Source: Sphingopyxis sp. (GTDB lineage: Bacteria > Pseudomonadota > Alphaproteobacteria > Sphingomonadales > Sphingomonadaceae). From it: a DNA stretch of 32,836 nt. How positions within the stretch are numbered: the first letter of the stretch is position 1; each line of letters begins with the position of its first letter. Under the pieces are notes generated by a model. The model was given only the letters and a program-made list of their open reading frames with translations, had not been told where the DNA came from and ran no database searches. Location of the stretch: NCBI GenBank assembly GCA_016463225.1, contig JAEMRT010000015.1:41299-74134 (forward strand), read 5' to 3'. Both the position numbers and the translations under genes were made by a program. Positions 17,961-26,936 of the stretch are shown one piece after another.

Positions 17961-18869
17961 ATGACCCAACTTGCCGTTCTTTATGAGCATCCAGCGTGGT
18001 TCGCGCCACTTTTTGAGGCGCTGGACCGGCGAGGCGTCACCTATCGGGCCCTTACGCCGGACGGCGATTTCGACCCTGCTGATCGCATGCCGCCGGCGCC
18101 GCTGATCTTCAACCGTATCGCGATGTCGGCGTTCCTGCGCGACCGCGAGCATCCGATTTTCTGGGCGACCTCGCTTCTGGCGCAGTGGGAGTTGGACGGC
18201 GCGCGCGTTCTCAATGGACCAGCGGCGCTCGCGATCGACACGTCGAAAGCGCGCCAGCTTGCCCTCATCGCCTCGCTCGGCCTTGGGATCCCCAGAACTC
18301 GTGTCGTCCGTCGCCGCGCCGATATCGAAGCGGCAGCCGAGGCGATCGGCTTCCCGCTGGTCGTCAAGGCCAACATCGGCGGCGCGGGCGCGGGGATCGT
18401 GCGCTTCGATAGCCGCGATGAGCTGCGCTCCGCAATCTCTGCCGGCGACCTTCCCACGAGCATCGACGGCGTGCTGCTCGTCCAGGATTATGTTCCGGCG
18501 CGCGAAGGAAAGATCACTCGCGTCGAAACGCTCGACCGCGCTTATCTCTATGCGATCGACGTTGCTGGCGGTGGCGCCTTCGACCTTTGCCCGGCCGATG
18601 CCTGCCAGGCAGGCGATAACCCGATCAGTATGACAGCGAGCGAACCGTCCGCCCTGCTCCGGACCGCTGCCGAAGCGATTGCACGGGCGGCCAATCTCGA
18701 TGTCGGCGGCGTCGAATATATGATCGACGACCGCGACGGCATTCCACGCTTTTACGACATCAACGCACTGTCGAACTTCGTGGCAAAGCCGCTTGATGTT
18801 CTCGGATGGGATCCGCACGAGCGGCTGGTCGACCGGATCGCCGACTGGATAGAAGAAGCGAAAAACTGA
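17961..18869 (+). CDS. ATP-grasp ligase (RimK-like)
   Basis: A 302-aa protein with the ATP-grasp fold, resembling RimK/glutathione-synthetase-type carboxylate-amine ligases. Seen in order are the preATP-grasp domain (1-95), KARQLALIASLGLGIPRT, the nucleotide-binding Lys136 in PLVVKAN, the glycine loop IGGAGAGI (139-146), VQDYVPA (174-180) and the metal-binding block RFYDINAL with Asp266 and Asn268 (E-x-N in most relatives). These enzymes join an acyl-phosphate to an amine or thiol-bearing partner; the substrates here are unknown. Its TGA overlaps the ATG of the flavin monooxygenase (TGATG), so the two are coupled in one operon with a methionine-type importer. That partnership is unusual. Confidence 0.82.
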   Translation: MTQLAVLYEHPAWFAPLFEALDRRGVTYRALTPDGDFDPADRMPPAPLIFNRIAMSAFLRDREHPIFWATSLLAQWELDGARVLNGPAALAIDTSKARQLALIASLGLGIPRTRVVRRRADIEAAAEAIGFPLVVKANIGGAGAGIVRFDSRDELRSAISAGDLPTSIDGVLLVQDYVPAREGKITRVETLDRAYLYAIDVAGGGAFDLCPADACQAGDNPISMTASEPSALLRTAAEAIARAANLDVGGVEYMIDDRDGIPRFYDINALSNFVAKPLDVLGWDPHERLVDRIADWIEEAKN

Positions 18870-19885
18870 TGCGATACGGTTACTGGATGCCCGTCTTCGG
18901 CGGGTGGCTCCGCAACATTCCCGACGAGGGGATGGAAGCAAGCTGGAACTATACCAAACGTCTCGCGCAGGCCTCGGAGCGCTGGGGCTACGATCTCTCA
19001 CTGGTTGCCGAGCTCAATCTCAACGACATCAAGGGCACCGACGCGCCGGCCCTCGACGCCTGGTCAACCGCCGCTGCGCTCGCCGCGGTGACCGAGAGCA
19101 TCGAGCTGATGGTCGCGGTCCGTCCCAATTTTCATCACCCTGCCCTCTTCGCCAAAGCCGCCGCGAACATCGAGCGCATTTCCGGAGGACGGCTCGCGCT
19201 CAACGTCGTGTCGAGCTGGTGGGCCGACGAGGCGCGCCAATATGGCCTACAGTTCGACCAGCATGACGACCGCTATGCGCGCACGAGCGAGTGGCTGCGC
19301 GTGGTCGATGGGCTGTGGAGCGAAGAGCGCTTCAGCTTCGCCGGCCAATATTACACGACCGAGGAAGCGATCTGCGCGCCGAAGCCCGGCAAGCGTCCGA
19401 CGATCTACGCTGGCGGCGAGAGCGACGCGGCGAAGACGCTGATCGCGGCGCAGTGCGATGCCTATGTGATGCACGGCGACCCCGTCGGGGCGATCGCACC
19501 CAAGATCGCCGATATGGCAGCGCGGCGCGAGGCGACGGGCGGCGCGCCGATGCAGTTCGGCATGGCTGCCTATGCGATCGTTCGCGACAGCGAGGCCGAA
19601 GCGAAGCGCGAGCTCGAACGGATCATGACGGTCAGCGACCTTCCCGCGGGCTATGACAATTTCGAGCAATGGCTTTCGGGAACCCAGCTCGAACGCGAGC
19701 TCAAGCTCCAGGAATATTCGGTATCGAACCGCGGACTGCGCCCCAATCTCGTCGGCACGCCCGAACAGCTCAAGGAACGGATCGCCGAATATGAAGCGGC
19801 GGGCCTTGATCTCCTGCTCCTCCAGATGAGCCCGCAGGCTGAAGAGATGGAGCGTTTCGCGGTCCAGGTGATGGGCACGGCATGA
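18869..19885 (+). CDS. LLM flavin-dependent monooxygenase, SfnG-like
   Basis: A 338-aa luciferase-like TIM-barrel enzyme, FMNH2-dependent, close in pattern to dimethylsulfone monooxygenase SfnG and alkanesulfonate monooxygenase SsuD. Supporting motifs are the opening [27 protein letters not shown], the [15 protein letters not shown] block, [31 protein letters not shown] and the late [13 protein letters not shown]. These enzymes cleave a C-S bond to release sulfite or sulfinate. The start at 18869 overlaps the ATP-grasp stop; a longer frame upstream lies inside that gene. Its own stop overlaps metN by four bases. No flavin reductase gene is in the window, so FMNH2 must come from elsewhere. Confidence 0.9.
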   Translation: MRYGYWMPVFGGWLRNIPDEGMEASWNYTKRLAQASERWGYDLSLVAELNLNDIKGTDAPALDAWSTAAALAAVTESIELMVAVRPNFHHPALFAKAAANIERISGGRLALNVVSSWWADEARQYGLQFDQHDDRYARTSEWLRVVDGLWSEERFSFAGQYYTTEEAICAPKPGKRPTIYAGGESDAAKTLIAAQCDAYVMHGDPVGAIAPKIADMAARREATGGAPMQFGMAAYAIVRDSEAEAKRELERIMTVSDLPAGYDNFEQWLSGTQLERELKLQEYSVSNRGLRPNLVGTPEQLKERIAEYEAAGLDLLLLQMSPQAEEMERFAVQVMGTA

Positions 19886-20607
19886 TCGACATCGACCAGG
19901 TATCGAAGCGCTTCCCCGATGGGACCCCGGCGCTCGACAATGTTTCACTCACCATCCCGCGCGGATCGATCTTTGGCGTGATCGGCCGCTCGGGCGCGGG
20001 CAAATCAACCTTGCTTCGACTGATCAACGGGCTCGAGAAGCCGAGTAGCGGCACGGTGCGCGTCGACGGCACCCTGCTCGACAGGCTTCGCGGACACGAA
20101 CTTCATGCCCTGCGCCGGCGCATCGGCATGATCTTCCAGTCGTTCGGGCTGCTCTCCAATCGCAATGTCGCAGCCAATGTCGCGCTGCCGCTCGAGCTGG
20201 TCAGCACTGCACAAGACGAGCGTGACGCACGCGTCGCCGAACTGCTCGCCCGCGTCGATCTGGCGGACAAGGCCGAAAGCTATCCCGCGCGGCTCTCGGG
20301 TGGGCAGCGCCAGCGCGTTGGCATCGCCCGCGCGCTCGCGACCCGGCCCGACATCTTGCTTTGCGACGAGGCGACGAGCGCGCTCGATCCCGAGACGACG
20401 CGCTCGGTGCTCGCGCTGCTCGCCGAACTCAACCGCGAACTTGGCCTCACAATCGTCCTGATCACCCATGAGATGTCGGTGGTGCGCGCGATATGCGACC
20501 GGGTCGCCGTGCTCGATCATGGCAGGCTCGTCGAGGCGGGACTTGTCGACACGGTGTTTGCGAGCGGTAACGACGCCACCTTGCGCCTGCTGGGAGAAGC
20601 GGCATGA
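19882..20607 (+). CDS. metN: Methionine-type ABC importer ATPase, short MetN without NIL domain
   Basis: A 241-aa ATPase with Walker [11 protein letters not shown]-loop IFQSFGLL, signature [15 protein letters not shown], Walker [17 protein letters not shown] and H-loop ITHEM. The pattern is that of MetN. The usual protein is about 340 aa and carries a C-terminal NIL/ACT-like domain that binds methionine and shuts off transport; here the protein ends right after the nucleotide-binding domain, so this inhibition must be absent. It overlaps both neighbours by four bases. With MetI and MetQ it forms a complete importer, probably for methionine or another small sulfur compound. Confidence 0.9.
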   Translation: MIDIDQVSKRFPDGTPALDNVSLTIPRGSIFGVIGRSGAGKSTLLRLINGLEKPSSGTVRVDGTLLDRLRGHELHALRRRIGMIFQSFGLLSNRNVAANVALPLELVSTAQDERDARVAELLARVDLADKAESYPARLSGGQRQRVGIARALATRPDILLCDEATSALDPETTRSVLALLAELNRELGLTIVLITHEMSVVRAICDRVAVLDHGRLVEAGLVDTVFASGNDATLRLLGEAA

Positions 20608-21269
20608 CCGGCTTCTTCGCGAATATTCTCTGGTCGGACATCGGCCAGGCGACGCGCGACACGCTGATCATGCTCGGCGCATCGCTCGCGCTGACGATCC
20701 TGCTCGGCATCCCGCTCGGCGTGCTGCTCTTTCTCACCGACCGCGGCCAGCTTGCCGATGCGCCCTGGGTCAACCGGATCGCTGGCGCGGTCGTCAACAT
20801 CCTGCGCTCGATCCCTTTCGTCATCCTGCTGATCCTCATGATCCCATTGACCCTGATCCTCATGGGGACCTCACTCGGCGTCGCCGGCGCGATCCCGCCG
20901 CTCGTCGTAGGCGCAGCGCCCTTCTATGCCAGGCTAGTCGAGCAAGCGCTCCGCGACGTGCCGCGCTCGACCATCGAGGCGGTGCAGGCGATGGGCGCGA
21001 GCCGGCTGCAGATCGTCACCAAGGCGCTGCTTCCCGAAGCGCTGCCGGGACTCGTCTCGGGTGCGACGGTGACGGCGGTCGCGCTCGTTTCCTTCACCGC
21101 CATGGCCGGCGTCGTCGGCGCGGGCGGGCTCGGCGATCTCGCCATCCGCTATGGCTATCAGCGTTTCCAGACCGACGTGATGATCGTCACGGTCACGCTG
21201 ATGGTCCTTCTTGTCCAGATCATCCAGTTCGGGGGCGACCTTCTTGCCCGCCGGCTCGACAAACGTTGA
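20604..21269 (+). CDS. metI: Methionine-type ABC importer permease (MetI)
   Basis: A 221-aa inner-membrane permease with five hydrophobic helices and the type I importer coupling motif [26 protein letters not shown]. The blocks [12 protein letters not shown] and [20 protein letters not shown] are characteristic of MetI. Its ATG overlaps the MetN stop (ATGA), and MetQ follows after eight bases. It forms the transmembrane channel of the importer. Confidence 0.93.
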   Translation: MTGFFANILWSDIGQATRDTLIMLGASLALTILLGIPLGVLLFLTDRGQLADAPWVNRIAGAVVNILRSIPFVILLILMIPLTLILMGTSLGVAGAIPPLVVGAAPFYARLVEQALRDVPRSTIEAVQAMGASRLQIVTKALLPEALPGLVSGATVTAVALVSFTAMAGVVGAGGLGDLAIRYGYQRFQTDVMIVTVTLMVLLVQIIQFGGDLLARRLDKR

Positions 21270-21277
21270 GGTCGAAC

Positions 21278-22078
21278 ATGTTCTATCGTCGCACTCTTCT
21301 CACGCTCGTTCCCGCCCTGCTCCTCGCGGCCTGCGGGGGTTCACCTGGCACGTCGGACCCCAATCGGCTGTCGGTCGCCGCCACAGCGGTGCCGCATGCC
21401 GAGATCCTCGAACAGGTGAAGCCAATTCTCGCGAAGGAAGGGCTGACGCTCGATATCCGCGTCTTCAACGATTATGTGCAGCCGAACCTGCAGGTCGACC
21501 AGGGACAGATCGACGTCAATTATTTCCAGACCAAGCCTTATCTCGACGAGTTCAACGCGTCGCGCGGCACCAGGCTGGTTCCGATCGCAGGAATCCATGT
21601 CGAACCGCTCGGTGCCTATTCAAAGAAATACAAAGCTGTCGCCGCGCTGCCCGAGGGCGCGAGCGTCGCGATCCCGAACGAGCCGAGCAATGGCGGCCGC
21701 GCGCTGCTCCTGCTCCAGAAGGCGGGTCTCATCCGCCTCAAGAACCCGGCCAATCCGCTCTCGACGCTGCGCGACATTTCCGAGAATCCGAAGGGTCTAC
21801 AGTTCCGCGAGCTCGAAGCGGCGACGCTGCCGCGCGTGATCGGGGAGGTCGACCTTGCGCTGATCAACACCAATTACGCGCTCGACGCGAAGCTCAATCC
21901 GGTGCGCGACGCGCTGATTCTTGAGGACAAGGACTCCCCCTACGTCAACTTTGTCGTGGGCCGCCCGGGTGCCGAAGATGATCCGCGCGTCCAAAAGCTG
22001 GTCAAGGCCCTGCAGAGCACCGCGGTGCGCAACTATATCCAGAAGACTTACGCAGGCGCTGTGCTGCCCGCTTTTTGA
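21278..22078 (+). CDS. metQ: Methionine-type ABC importer binding lipoprotein (MetQ/NlpA family)
   Basis: A 266-aa lipoprotein: a short basic start, a hydrophobic core and lipobox LAAC at Cys19. The NlpA/MetQ family is shown by SVAATAVPHAEILEQVKPILAKEG, FNDYVQPNLQVDQGQIDVNYFQ, VAIPNEPSNGGRALLLLQ and INTNYALDA. The start at 21278 has GAGG seven bases upstream. It delivers substrate to MetI/MetN. NlpA members bind L- or D-methionine and in some cases other ligands. The operon context with an SfnG-like enzyme suggests a sulfur compound. It is the last gene of a five-gene overlapping operon. Confidence 0.93.
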   Translation: MFYRRTLLTLVPALLLAACGGSPGTSDPNRLSVAATAVPHAEILEQVKPILAKEGLTLDIRVFNDYVQPNLQVDQGQIDVNYFQTKPYLDEFNASRGTRLVPIAGIHVEPLGAYSKKYKAVAALPEGASVAIPNEPSNGGRALLLLQKAGLIRLKNPANPLSTLRDISENPKGLQFRELEAATLPRVIGEVDLALINTNYALDAKLNPVRDALILEDKDSPYVNFVVGRPGAEDDPRVQKLVKALQSTAVRNYIQKTYAGAVLPAF

Positions 22079-22222
22079 TCGGGCCGGGCGTTCCGATACC
22101 GAAGAAGAAAATCTTGTCCCGTTAAAATGTTGGTTCGCTCCGGGCTAAAAACCGCGGCGATGAGCCATTTCCGCCACCTGATGCGGATTTCAAGGGTCCC
22201 GATATCGGCTTGACAAGAAAAC

Positions 22223-22240
22223 TCCACTAAATAAGTTGAG
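22223..22240 (+). promoter_or_regulatory. Shared 18-bp element, site B
   Basis: TCCACTAAATAAGTTGAG, continuing TTTAT. It overlaps the expected -10 region of a promoter whose -35 is TTGACA at 22210-22215, so a bound protein would block or modulate initiation. It drives toward the TonB receptor/OsmC unit. Confidence 0.5.
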
Positions 22241-22383
22241 TTTATCGGATCGGACGCCCGCGCAACCAGCGGAGTCCCTGTCCCGCGGGTTTGAAACGCA
22301 GATTGCCCCGCGTCACCACAGCAAAGCGCACCAGTCCACCGGACCGCCGGAAGGCTTCGTCATTCCACACCAAGGGGGAAACG

Positions 22384-22407
22384 ATGCGCCACACAATCCA
22401 GACCTGA
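22384..22407 (+). CDS. Seven-codon upstream ORF (MRHTIQT)
   Basis: An ATG five bases after AAGGGGG opens seven codons ending in TGA. The ribosome site is better than that of many full genes in the window. It lies in the long leader of the TonB receptor. It is a leader-peptide candidate only. Confidence 0.3.
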   Translation: MRHTIQT

Positions 22408-22658
22408 CGCATTGCGTCGACAGCGGGCTCGCGATCGGCTTCGGCCGAGCCTGAACTCGTTCTACTTCACCGACAACTCCAGAGTCGCGCGCTCGCTAAC
22501 CGGCATTGCTTTCCGGCGCATTTTCGCTCGCCTCGGAGATTCCGCCGGTCTCGTTTCAATGTCCGCGCCAAGGCAGCGCGGCCGATAAGCATGCCATGCC
22601 GGTTCGCGAGGCGGCGCCCATGCTCTTCTCTCCCATCCTTGCGCAACAGGGAATGAAT

Positions 22659-25514
22659 ATGGCCATCCGAACATTGGTTCGCGGGGAGCGCGGGCGCGCG
22701 CCCCGATCCGATCGCAATCGGCGCGCGCATGTAGCAGCCCTATTGCTCGCCGGCGCATCGATCGTCGCGGCTGCGCCCGCCCAGGCGCAATCCATCGAAG
22801 AATTGAAGGAGACGAATCGCCTCCTCGAGGAAGAAAATGCCCGCCTTCGAGCCGCGCTCTCGGCGCCGCCGGCCGCGGCGACGACAACGGCGTCCGGCGA
22901 AGAGGCGCGCGCTCAGCCGCAACCGTTCCGATCGGCCTATATCTCGGAAGAACGCGAAAGGACGGTCGGCGACGCGGAGCTGGTCGACGCGATCACCGTC
23001 ACCGCTGCGCGCATCAAGGAACTTCCGAAATCGGTGTCGGCCGTGACCGGCGAGGAACTCGAGACGTTCCACGTCAATAACTTCCGCGATATCGCCAACC
23101 GCATCGGCAACGTCCGCACGTCGTGGAACAATCCGAATACCGCCTCGATCTTCATTCGCGGCGTCGGCTGGGCGGCCGGCGCCGGGGTGCTCGACCCCAG
23201 CGTCGGGGTTTCGGTCGACGGCGTGAGCCACGGGATCAGCTCGATCTCGGCACTGAGCAACTATCTCGACGTCGAAACGGTCGAAGTCGAGCGCGGCCCT
23301 GTCGGCGCCGATGGCGAAAAGGCCGCCAATCTCGGCCGGATCTCGATCCAGACCAAGCGTCCGAGCTTCACGCCGTCGGCAAGTGCTGCGCTGACCTTTG
23401 GCGAGCTGAGCACGGTGATCGCAACCGCCGCGCTGACCGGCCCTATCATCGACGACAAGCTCGCGGTGCGCCTGACGGTCAATCGCGAGACCGCCGACGG
23501 CCCTTACAGGAACAAGAACGATACGCATTATACTTGGCGCAACACCGACCGCACCAATGTGCGCGCACAACTTCTCTTCACGCCTTCGCCGAAATTCGAG
23601 GCGCTGGTCAGCTTCGACTATACGCCGACTGGCCGCGAGATTTGCGAGAATTGCTTCGCCTTCCCGACGAAGACCCCCGAGACTTACGACTGGATCAACC
23701 CCGCGACCGGATTGCCCGGCCGGGTCGATTATTCGAACGACAGTTTCGGCCGCATCCAGCGCCGCTGGTTCGCGCAGAAGCAGGATTACACCGTCGACGA
23801 TTATTACGCCTCGGAGGTCAACACCGCCGGCGAATATCCGAACACCTATGCGACCAAGGGCGCCTCGGCGAACCTGCGTTTCGACCTCGCGCCCGGGATC
23901 AGCTTGCGCTCGATCACCGGCTGGCGCGACTATGAATTCTCGCAAGGCGCGGGATCGCACACGCCGTTCGAATGGCTTCGCGCCCCGCGCGGGACGCAGA
24001 CAAGCTTCGAGCAGTGGAGCCAGGAATTCCGCCTCGACGCGAAGCTCAGCTCACGGCTGCGCTATCGCGGCGGCCTCTATTATTACAACGGCACCTTTCC
24101 CAATTACAGTCAGACCGAGCGCTACGGCTCCGACGGCGGCGCTTGGTACGCAACCGCAGCGCAATATGCGCTGCTCGATCCGGTCAATCCGGCGCTCCCC
24201 AATGCGACGGATTCCGCCGGCCGCTTGCTGCTCCTCAATTCGGTCGATGGGCTGATTACGCAGCGCAAGGAACGGTTCGAGAATGAATCCTATGCCGCCT
24301 ATTCGAGCCTGATCTGGGACGCGACCGACCGCCTGTCGCTGAGTGCCGGCATCCGCTTCACCCGCGAGGAGCGGCAAAGTTGGTCAAGATCGGGGATATT
24401 GGCGAACGGGTTCGGCGCCGAACTCAACCCGGCATCGGTCAACAATGTCCAGTTGAACGGGTTCAACAGCAATGCCGCGGGCGCGCTGACGGGGACTAAC
24501 AGCGCGGCGCAGCTCGCGCTCGCCGATTTCGTCGCGCAGAAATATTTCGGAATCGCAACCTACGGCGGGCTGACGCCCTTCCAGCGCTCGCAGGTCGGTG
24601 CCGCCAAGTCGCTGCGCGCAGCCCGGATCGGCGCGCTCTACCAGGAGAGCGAAGCCGAGAAATATTCGGCCACGCTGCCGACGATCGAGACCGGCCTGAC
24701 CTACAAGGTCACCGACGACCATACGCTTTATGCGACCTACAAGCATGGCGAGAAGCCCGGCATTTCGCAGATCGTCGGCGCGACGGCGCTCGGTGGCAAG
24801 TCGGTGCCTGCCGATACCGAGAAGACCGACGCTTATGAACTCGGCTTCCGCTCGCTGCTGTTCGACAACACGCTGTCGGTCAGCGCGACGGGTTTCTGGC
24901 AGGACATCGACAATTATATCCAGCCGAGCTTCGTCTTTGACGAGGTGCAGACGGCCCTCAACAACAACGGCCTGCCTGCCTATCTCTCGGCGCTCGGAAA
25001 TGTCCCGAAGGTGCGGACGAAGGGCGTCGAGCTCGACGTCGCCTATTTCGGCATCCCGTACACGACGCTGCGTTTTGCCGGCGCCTATACCGACGCGCGC
25101 TATCGCAGCTTCCCGCGCGCCGCGAACCCCGGCGAACTCGGCGGCAGCAACCCCGCGGGCGCCTATTATGACGCCAGCGGCAAAACACTGGCGGGAGCGC
25201 CCAAGTGGAGCGGAAACCTGTTCGGCGATTTCTCCTACCCGCTCGAAAGCGGGCACGTGATCCATGCCAATCTCAACTATAATTTCCAGAGCGGCTATTA
25301 TCCCGACACGAGCCTGTCACGGTACACCAAGACTGATTTCTGGGGTGTGACCGACCTGTCGCTCGGCTTTGCCTTTCCGGACAACCGCTTCGACGTCAGC
25401 CTCGTCGCGAAGAATGTCTTCAACGTCGATACCGGGCTCAAGCCCAGCTGGAACCAGTACAAACCGGGCATTCCACGCTGGCTCGGCGTCACCATTCGCG
25501 CGGCCATCGATTGA
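22659..25514 (+). CDS. TonB-dependent receptor with N-terminal coiled coil
   Basis: A 951-aa outer-membrane receptor. Residues 1-44 are a long signal peptide ending AQAQ. Residues about 45-67 (SIEELKETNRLLEEENARLR) form a short coiled coil. The TonB box-like DAITVTAAR is at 110-118, then the plug (GVGWAAGAGVLDPSVGVSVDG, VETVEVERGPVG) and the barrel. The start is ATG 22659, six bases after CAGGGA; ATG 22653 is adjacent and in frame but too close. It belongs to a different subfamily from the receptors at 11656 and 29536. It is followed after 47 bases by the exported OsmC protein, probably in one transcript under site B. The ligand is unknown. Confidence 0.92.
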   Translation: MAIRTLVRGERGRAPRSDRNRRAHVAALLLAGASIVAAAPAQAQSIEELKETNRLLEEENARLRAALSAPPAAATTTASGEEARAQPQPFRSAYISEERERTVGDAELVDAITVTAARIKELPKSVSAVTGEELETFHVNNFRDIANRIGNVRTSWNNPNTASIFIRGVGWAAGAGVLDPSVGVSVDGVSHGISSISALSNYLDVETVEVERGPVGADGEKAANLGRISIQTKRPSFTPSASAALTFGELSTVIATAALTGPIIDDKLAVRLTVNRETADGPYRNKNDTHYTWRNTDRTNVRAQLLFTPSPKFEALVSFDYTPTGREICENCFAFPTKTPETYDWINPATGLPGRVDYSNDSFGRIQRRWFAQKQDYTVDDYYASEVNTAGEYPNTYATKGASANLRFDLAPGISLRSITGWRDYEFSQGAGSHTPFEWLRAPRGTQTSFEQWSQEFRLDAKLSSRLRYRGGLYYYNGTFPNYSQTERYGSDGGAWYATAAQYALLDPVNPALPNATDSAGRLLLLNSVDGLITQRKERFENESYAAYSSLIWDATDRLSLSAGIRFTREERQSWSRSGILANGFGAELNPASVNNVQLNGFNSNAAGALTGTNSAAQLALADFVAQKYFGIATYGGLTPFQRSQVGAAKSLRAARIGALYQESEAEKYSATLPTIETGLTYKVTDDHTLYATYKHGEKPGISQIVGATALGGKSVPADTEKTDAYELGFRSLLFDNTLSVSATGFWQDIDNYIQPSFVFDEVQTALNNNGLPAYLSALGNVPKVRTKGVELDVAYFGIPYTTLRFAGAYTDARYRSFPRAANPGELGGSNPAGAYYDASGKTLAGAPKWSGNLFGDFSYPLESGHVIHANLNYNFQSGYYPDTSLSRYTKTDFWGVTDLSLGFAFPDNRFDVSLVAKNVFNVDTGLKPSWNQYKPGIPRWLGVTIRAAID

Positions 25515-25561
25515 GCGCGCGCCCGTTCTACGACCCTATCCAACAACCCAAGGAGACCAAG

Positions 25562-26743
25562 ATGTCCTATCACTCAACGCGCAAACGCTTCCTCCGCACC
25601 GCCTCGCTCGCTGCCGGCATCACCGGCCTGCTCGCGTCGGCCGCGGCCTTCGCCGATCCGTCGCTTCAGCCGCAGCTCGAGCGCCGCGCCGCGCTGATCG
25701 CGCAGCAATCCAAGGCTCCCGCGACGCCGCCCGAACTGCTCCAGGCGCGGGTTACCGCCGAAAGTCGCTCGGGCGTTCGCCGCCTGCGTATCCGCGATTT
25801 CCAATATCTCAGCGACAGCGGCCGCGATTTCGGCGGCTATAATCTCGGCGCCGGGTCGTGGGATACCGAGGTCGCAGTGCTGGCGAGCGCGATCGCCGAC
25901 GAGTTCGCGATCCAGGCTGCAGAGCAGAAGATCCCGGTCGACGGCATCGCGGTCGAGTTCACGAGCTATCCCGACGATCCCGCGATCGAAAAGGCCCGCA
26001 AAGTCGCTTATCCCCGCAACCTTGCTTATGTCGCCTATATCGATTCCAAAGCGACCGATGCGCAGCTCGAGGGGCTTCGTCAATCGGTCGAAAAGACATC
26101 GCCCGTGCTCAACCTGATTAGCAAGGGCTATCCGATCCCACATGGCGAGATCGTGCTCAAGCCGAGCCCGGCAACGCGCGACGCCGAGCTTCCGCCCGGC
26201 CTGCGCGACTTCCTTGTCGAAAAACGCGGCGCCATCCTGCGCCGCGACAAACGCGCCGCGACCAACCCGCCCAAGCCTTATGCGCTGCGCGCCGTCGCGA
26301 CAGTCGAACCCGCGACGGGCATCCGCACAACGCGCACCGGCGACGGCAATTTTCAGATCGTCCACGACAGCCGTAAGGAATTAGGCGGCTATGGTCTCGC
26401 TCCGACGGTCGAGGAGCATCAGGTTGGCGTTCTCGGCACCTGCCTCACGCATATCTTCGAGATCCAGGCCGCGACGAAACAGGTCGTGCTCGACAGTCTC
26501 GAAGTACGGGTCGAGGGCAAGCTCACGCCGCGTATCGGTGCCGGTGCCACGCAGCCGCCGCGCTATCAGGACCTCAAATATACGGTGCATATCGAAAGCC
26601 CGGCAAGCGCCGCCGAAATCGATGGCCTCCGCCAGGCGGTCGAGGCGACCTGCCCGGTCTATAATCTGCTCAAGGATGGCCAGGCGGTGAAGGGCAGCCT
26701 TGTCCGCGGTCGCTATGCCGATGTCGCCAAACCGGCTTCCTGA
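25562..26743 (+). CDS. Exported tandem OsmC-domain protein, first domain lacking both cysteines
   Basis: A 393-aa protein with a signal peptide (1-31; TRKRFLR resembles a Tat motif with one Arg as Lys) and two OsmC/Ohr-type domains (about 60-200 and 240-385). Domain 2 has the peroxidatic Cys294 (GVLGTCLTH) and resolving Cys364 (ATCPVYN). Domain 1 aligns clearly (GGYN...EVAVLASAIAD, KTSPVLN) but has Ala110 and Ser180 instead, so it cannot be an active thiol peroxidase. OsmC proteins are normally single-domain, cytoplasmic homodimers; this looks like a secreted fused dimer with one dead half. The start at 25562 has AAGGAG six bases upstream. Possible roles are periplasmic peroxide reduction or binding of a sulfur compound. 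Confidence 0.85.
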   Translation: MSYHSTRKRFLRTASLAAGITGLLASAAAFADPSLQPQLERRAALIAQQSKAPATPPELLQARVTAESRSGVRRLRIRDFQYLSDSGRDFGGYNLGAGSWDTEVAVLASAIADEFAIQAAEQKIPVDGIAVEFTSYPDDPAIEKARKVAYPRNLAYVAYIDSKATDAQLEGLRQSVEKTSPVLNLISKGYPIPHGEIVLKPSPATRDAELPPGLRDFLVEKRGAILRRDKRAATNPPKPYALRAVATVEPATGIRTTRTGDGNFQIVHDSRKELGGYGLAPTVEEHQVGVLGTCLTHIFEIQAATKQVVLDSLEVRVEGKLTPRIGAGATQPPRYQDLKYTVHIESPASAAEIDGLRQAVEATCPVYNLLKDGQAVKGSLVRGRYADVAKPAS

Positions 26744-26768
26744 GCCATCGTCGCAACCCATTATTCTG

Positions 26769-26796
26769 GATCGGGCCCGCTGTCGCGGGCCCGATC
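26769..26796. terminator. Perfect 12-bp-stem hairpin
   Basis: GATCGGGCCCGC, loop TGTC, GCGGGCCCGATC. The stem is perfect and GC-rich but no T-run follows. It sits 25 bases after the OsmC gene stop, so it may act as a factor-assisted terminator or protect the mRNA end. Confidence 0.55.
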
Positions 26797-26882
26797 GGCG
26801 CGACCTCCGGCCTGTTTGCGGTCTGGTCTCCGCGCCGCGCAAAGCTCCACTTCTGCGTGCGCTAGAAAAGCTCGCTTTATTC

Positions 26883-26900
26883 TCATCTGAATTGGTAGAG
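26883..26900 (+). promoter_or_regulatory. Shared 18-bp element, site E
   Basis: TCATCTGAATTGGTAGAG, continuing ATTAA. It matches site C at 14 of 18 positions, with TAGAG instead of TTGAG. It lies 63 bases before the CmcJ-type oxygenase and after the hairpin, where a promoter is expected. Confidence 0.4.
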
Positions 26901-26936
26901 ATTAAGCAAATCGCTGAAAGCTTGAAGGAGTCAGTC

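Larger units (their letters stand above)
22079..22658. other. 580-base leader/intergenic region before second TonB receptor
   Basis: Contains a TTGACA-like -35 (22210-22215) with shared-element site B starting eight bases after it, then about 420 bases of untranslated leader to the receptor start. Within the leader is a seven-codon ORF with a strong ribosome site (22384-22407) and a GC-rich hairpin candidate near 22429-22452. I recognised no riboswitch or protein-coding gene. Confidence 0.5.

Noticed and set aside
22079..22658. SAM-type riboswitch before the TonB receptor
   Set aside because: I looked for the conserved cores of known SAM riboswitches by eye and found none; a covariance search would be decisive.
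22740..23960. 406-codon minus-strand frame
   Set aside because: Antisense to the second TonB receptor; low-complexity Arg/Ala composition.
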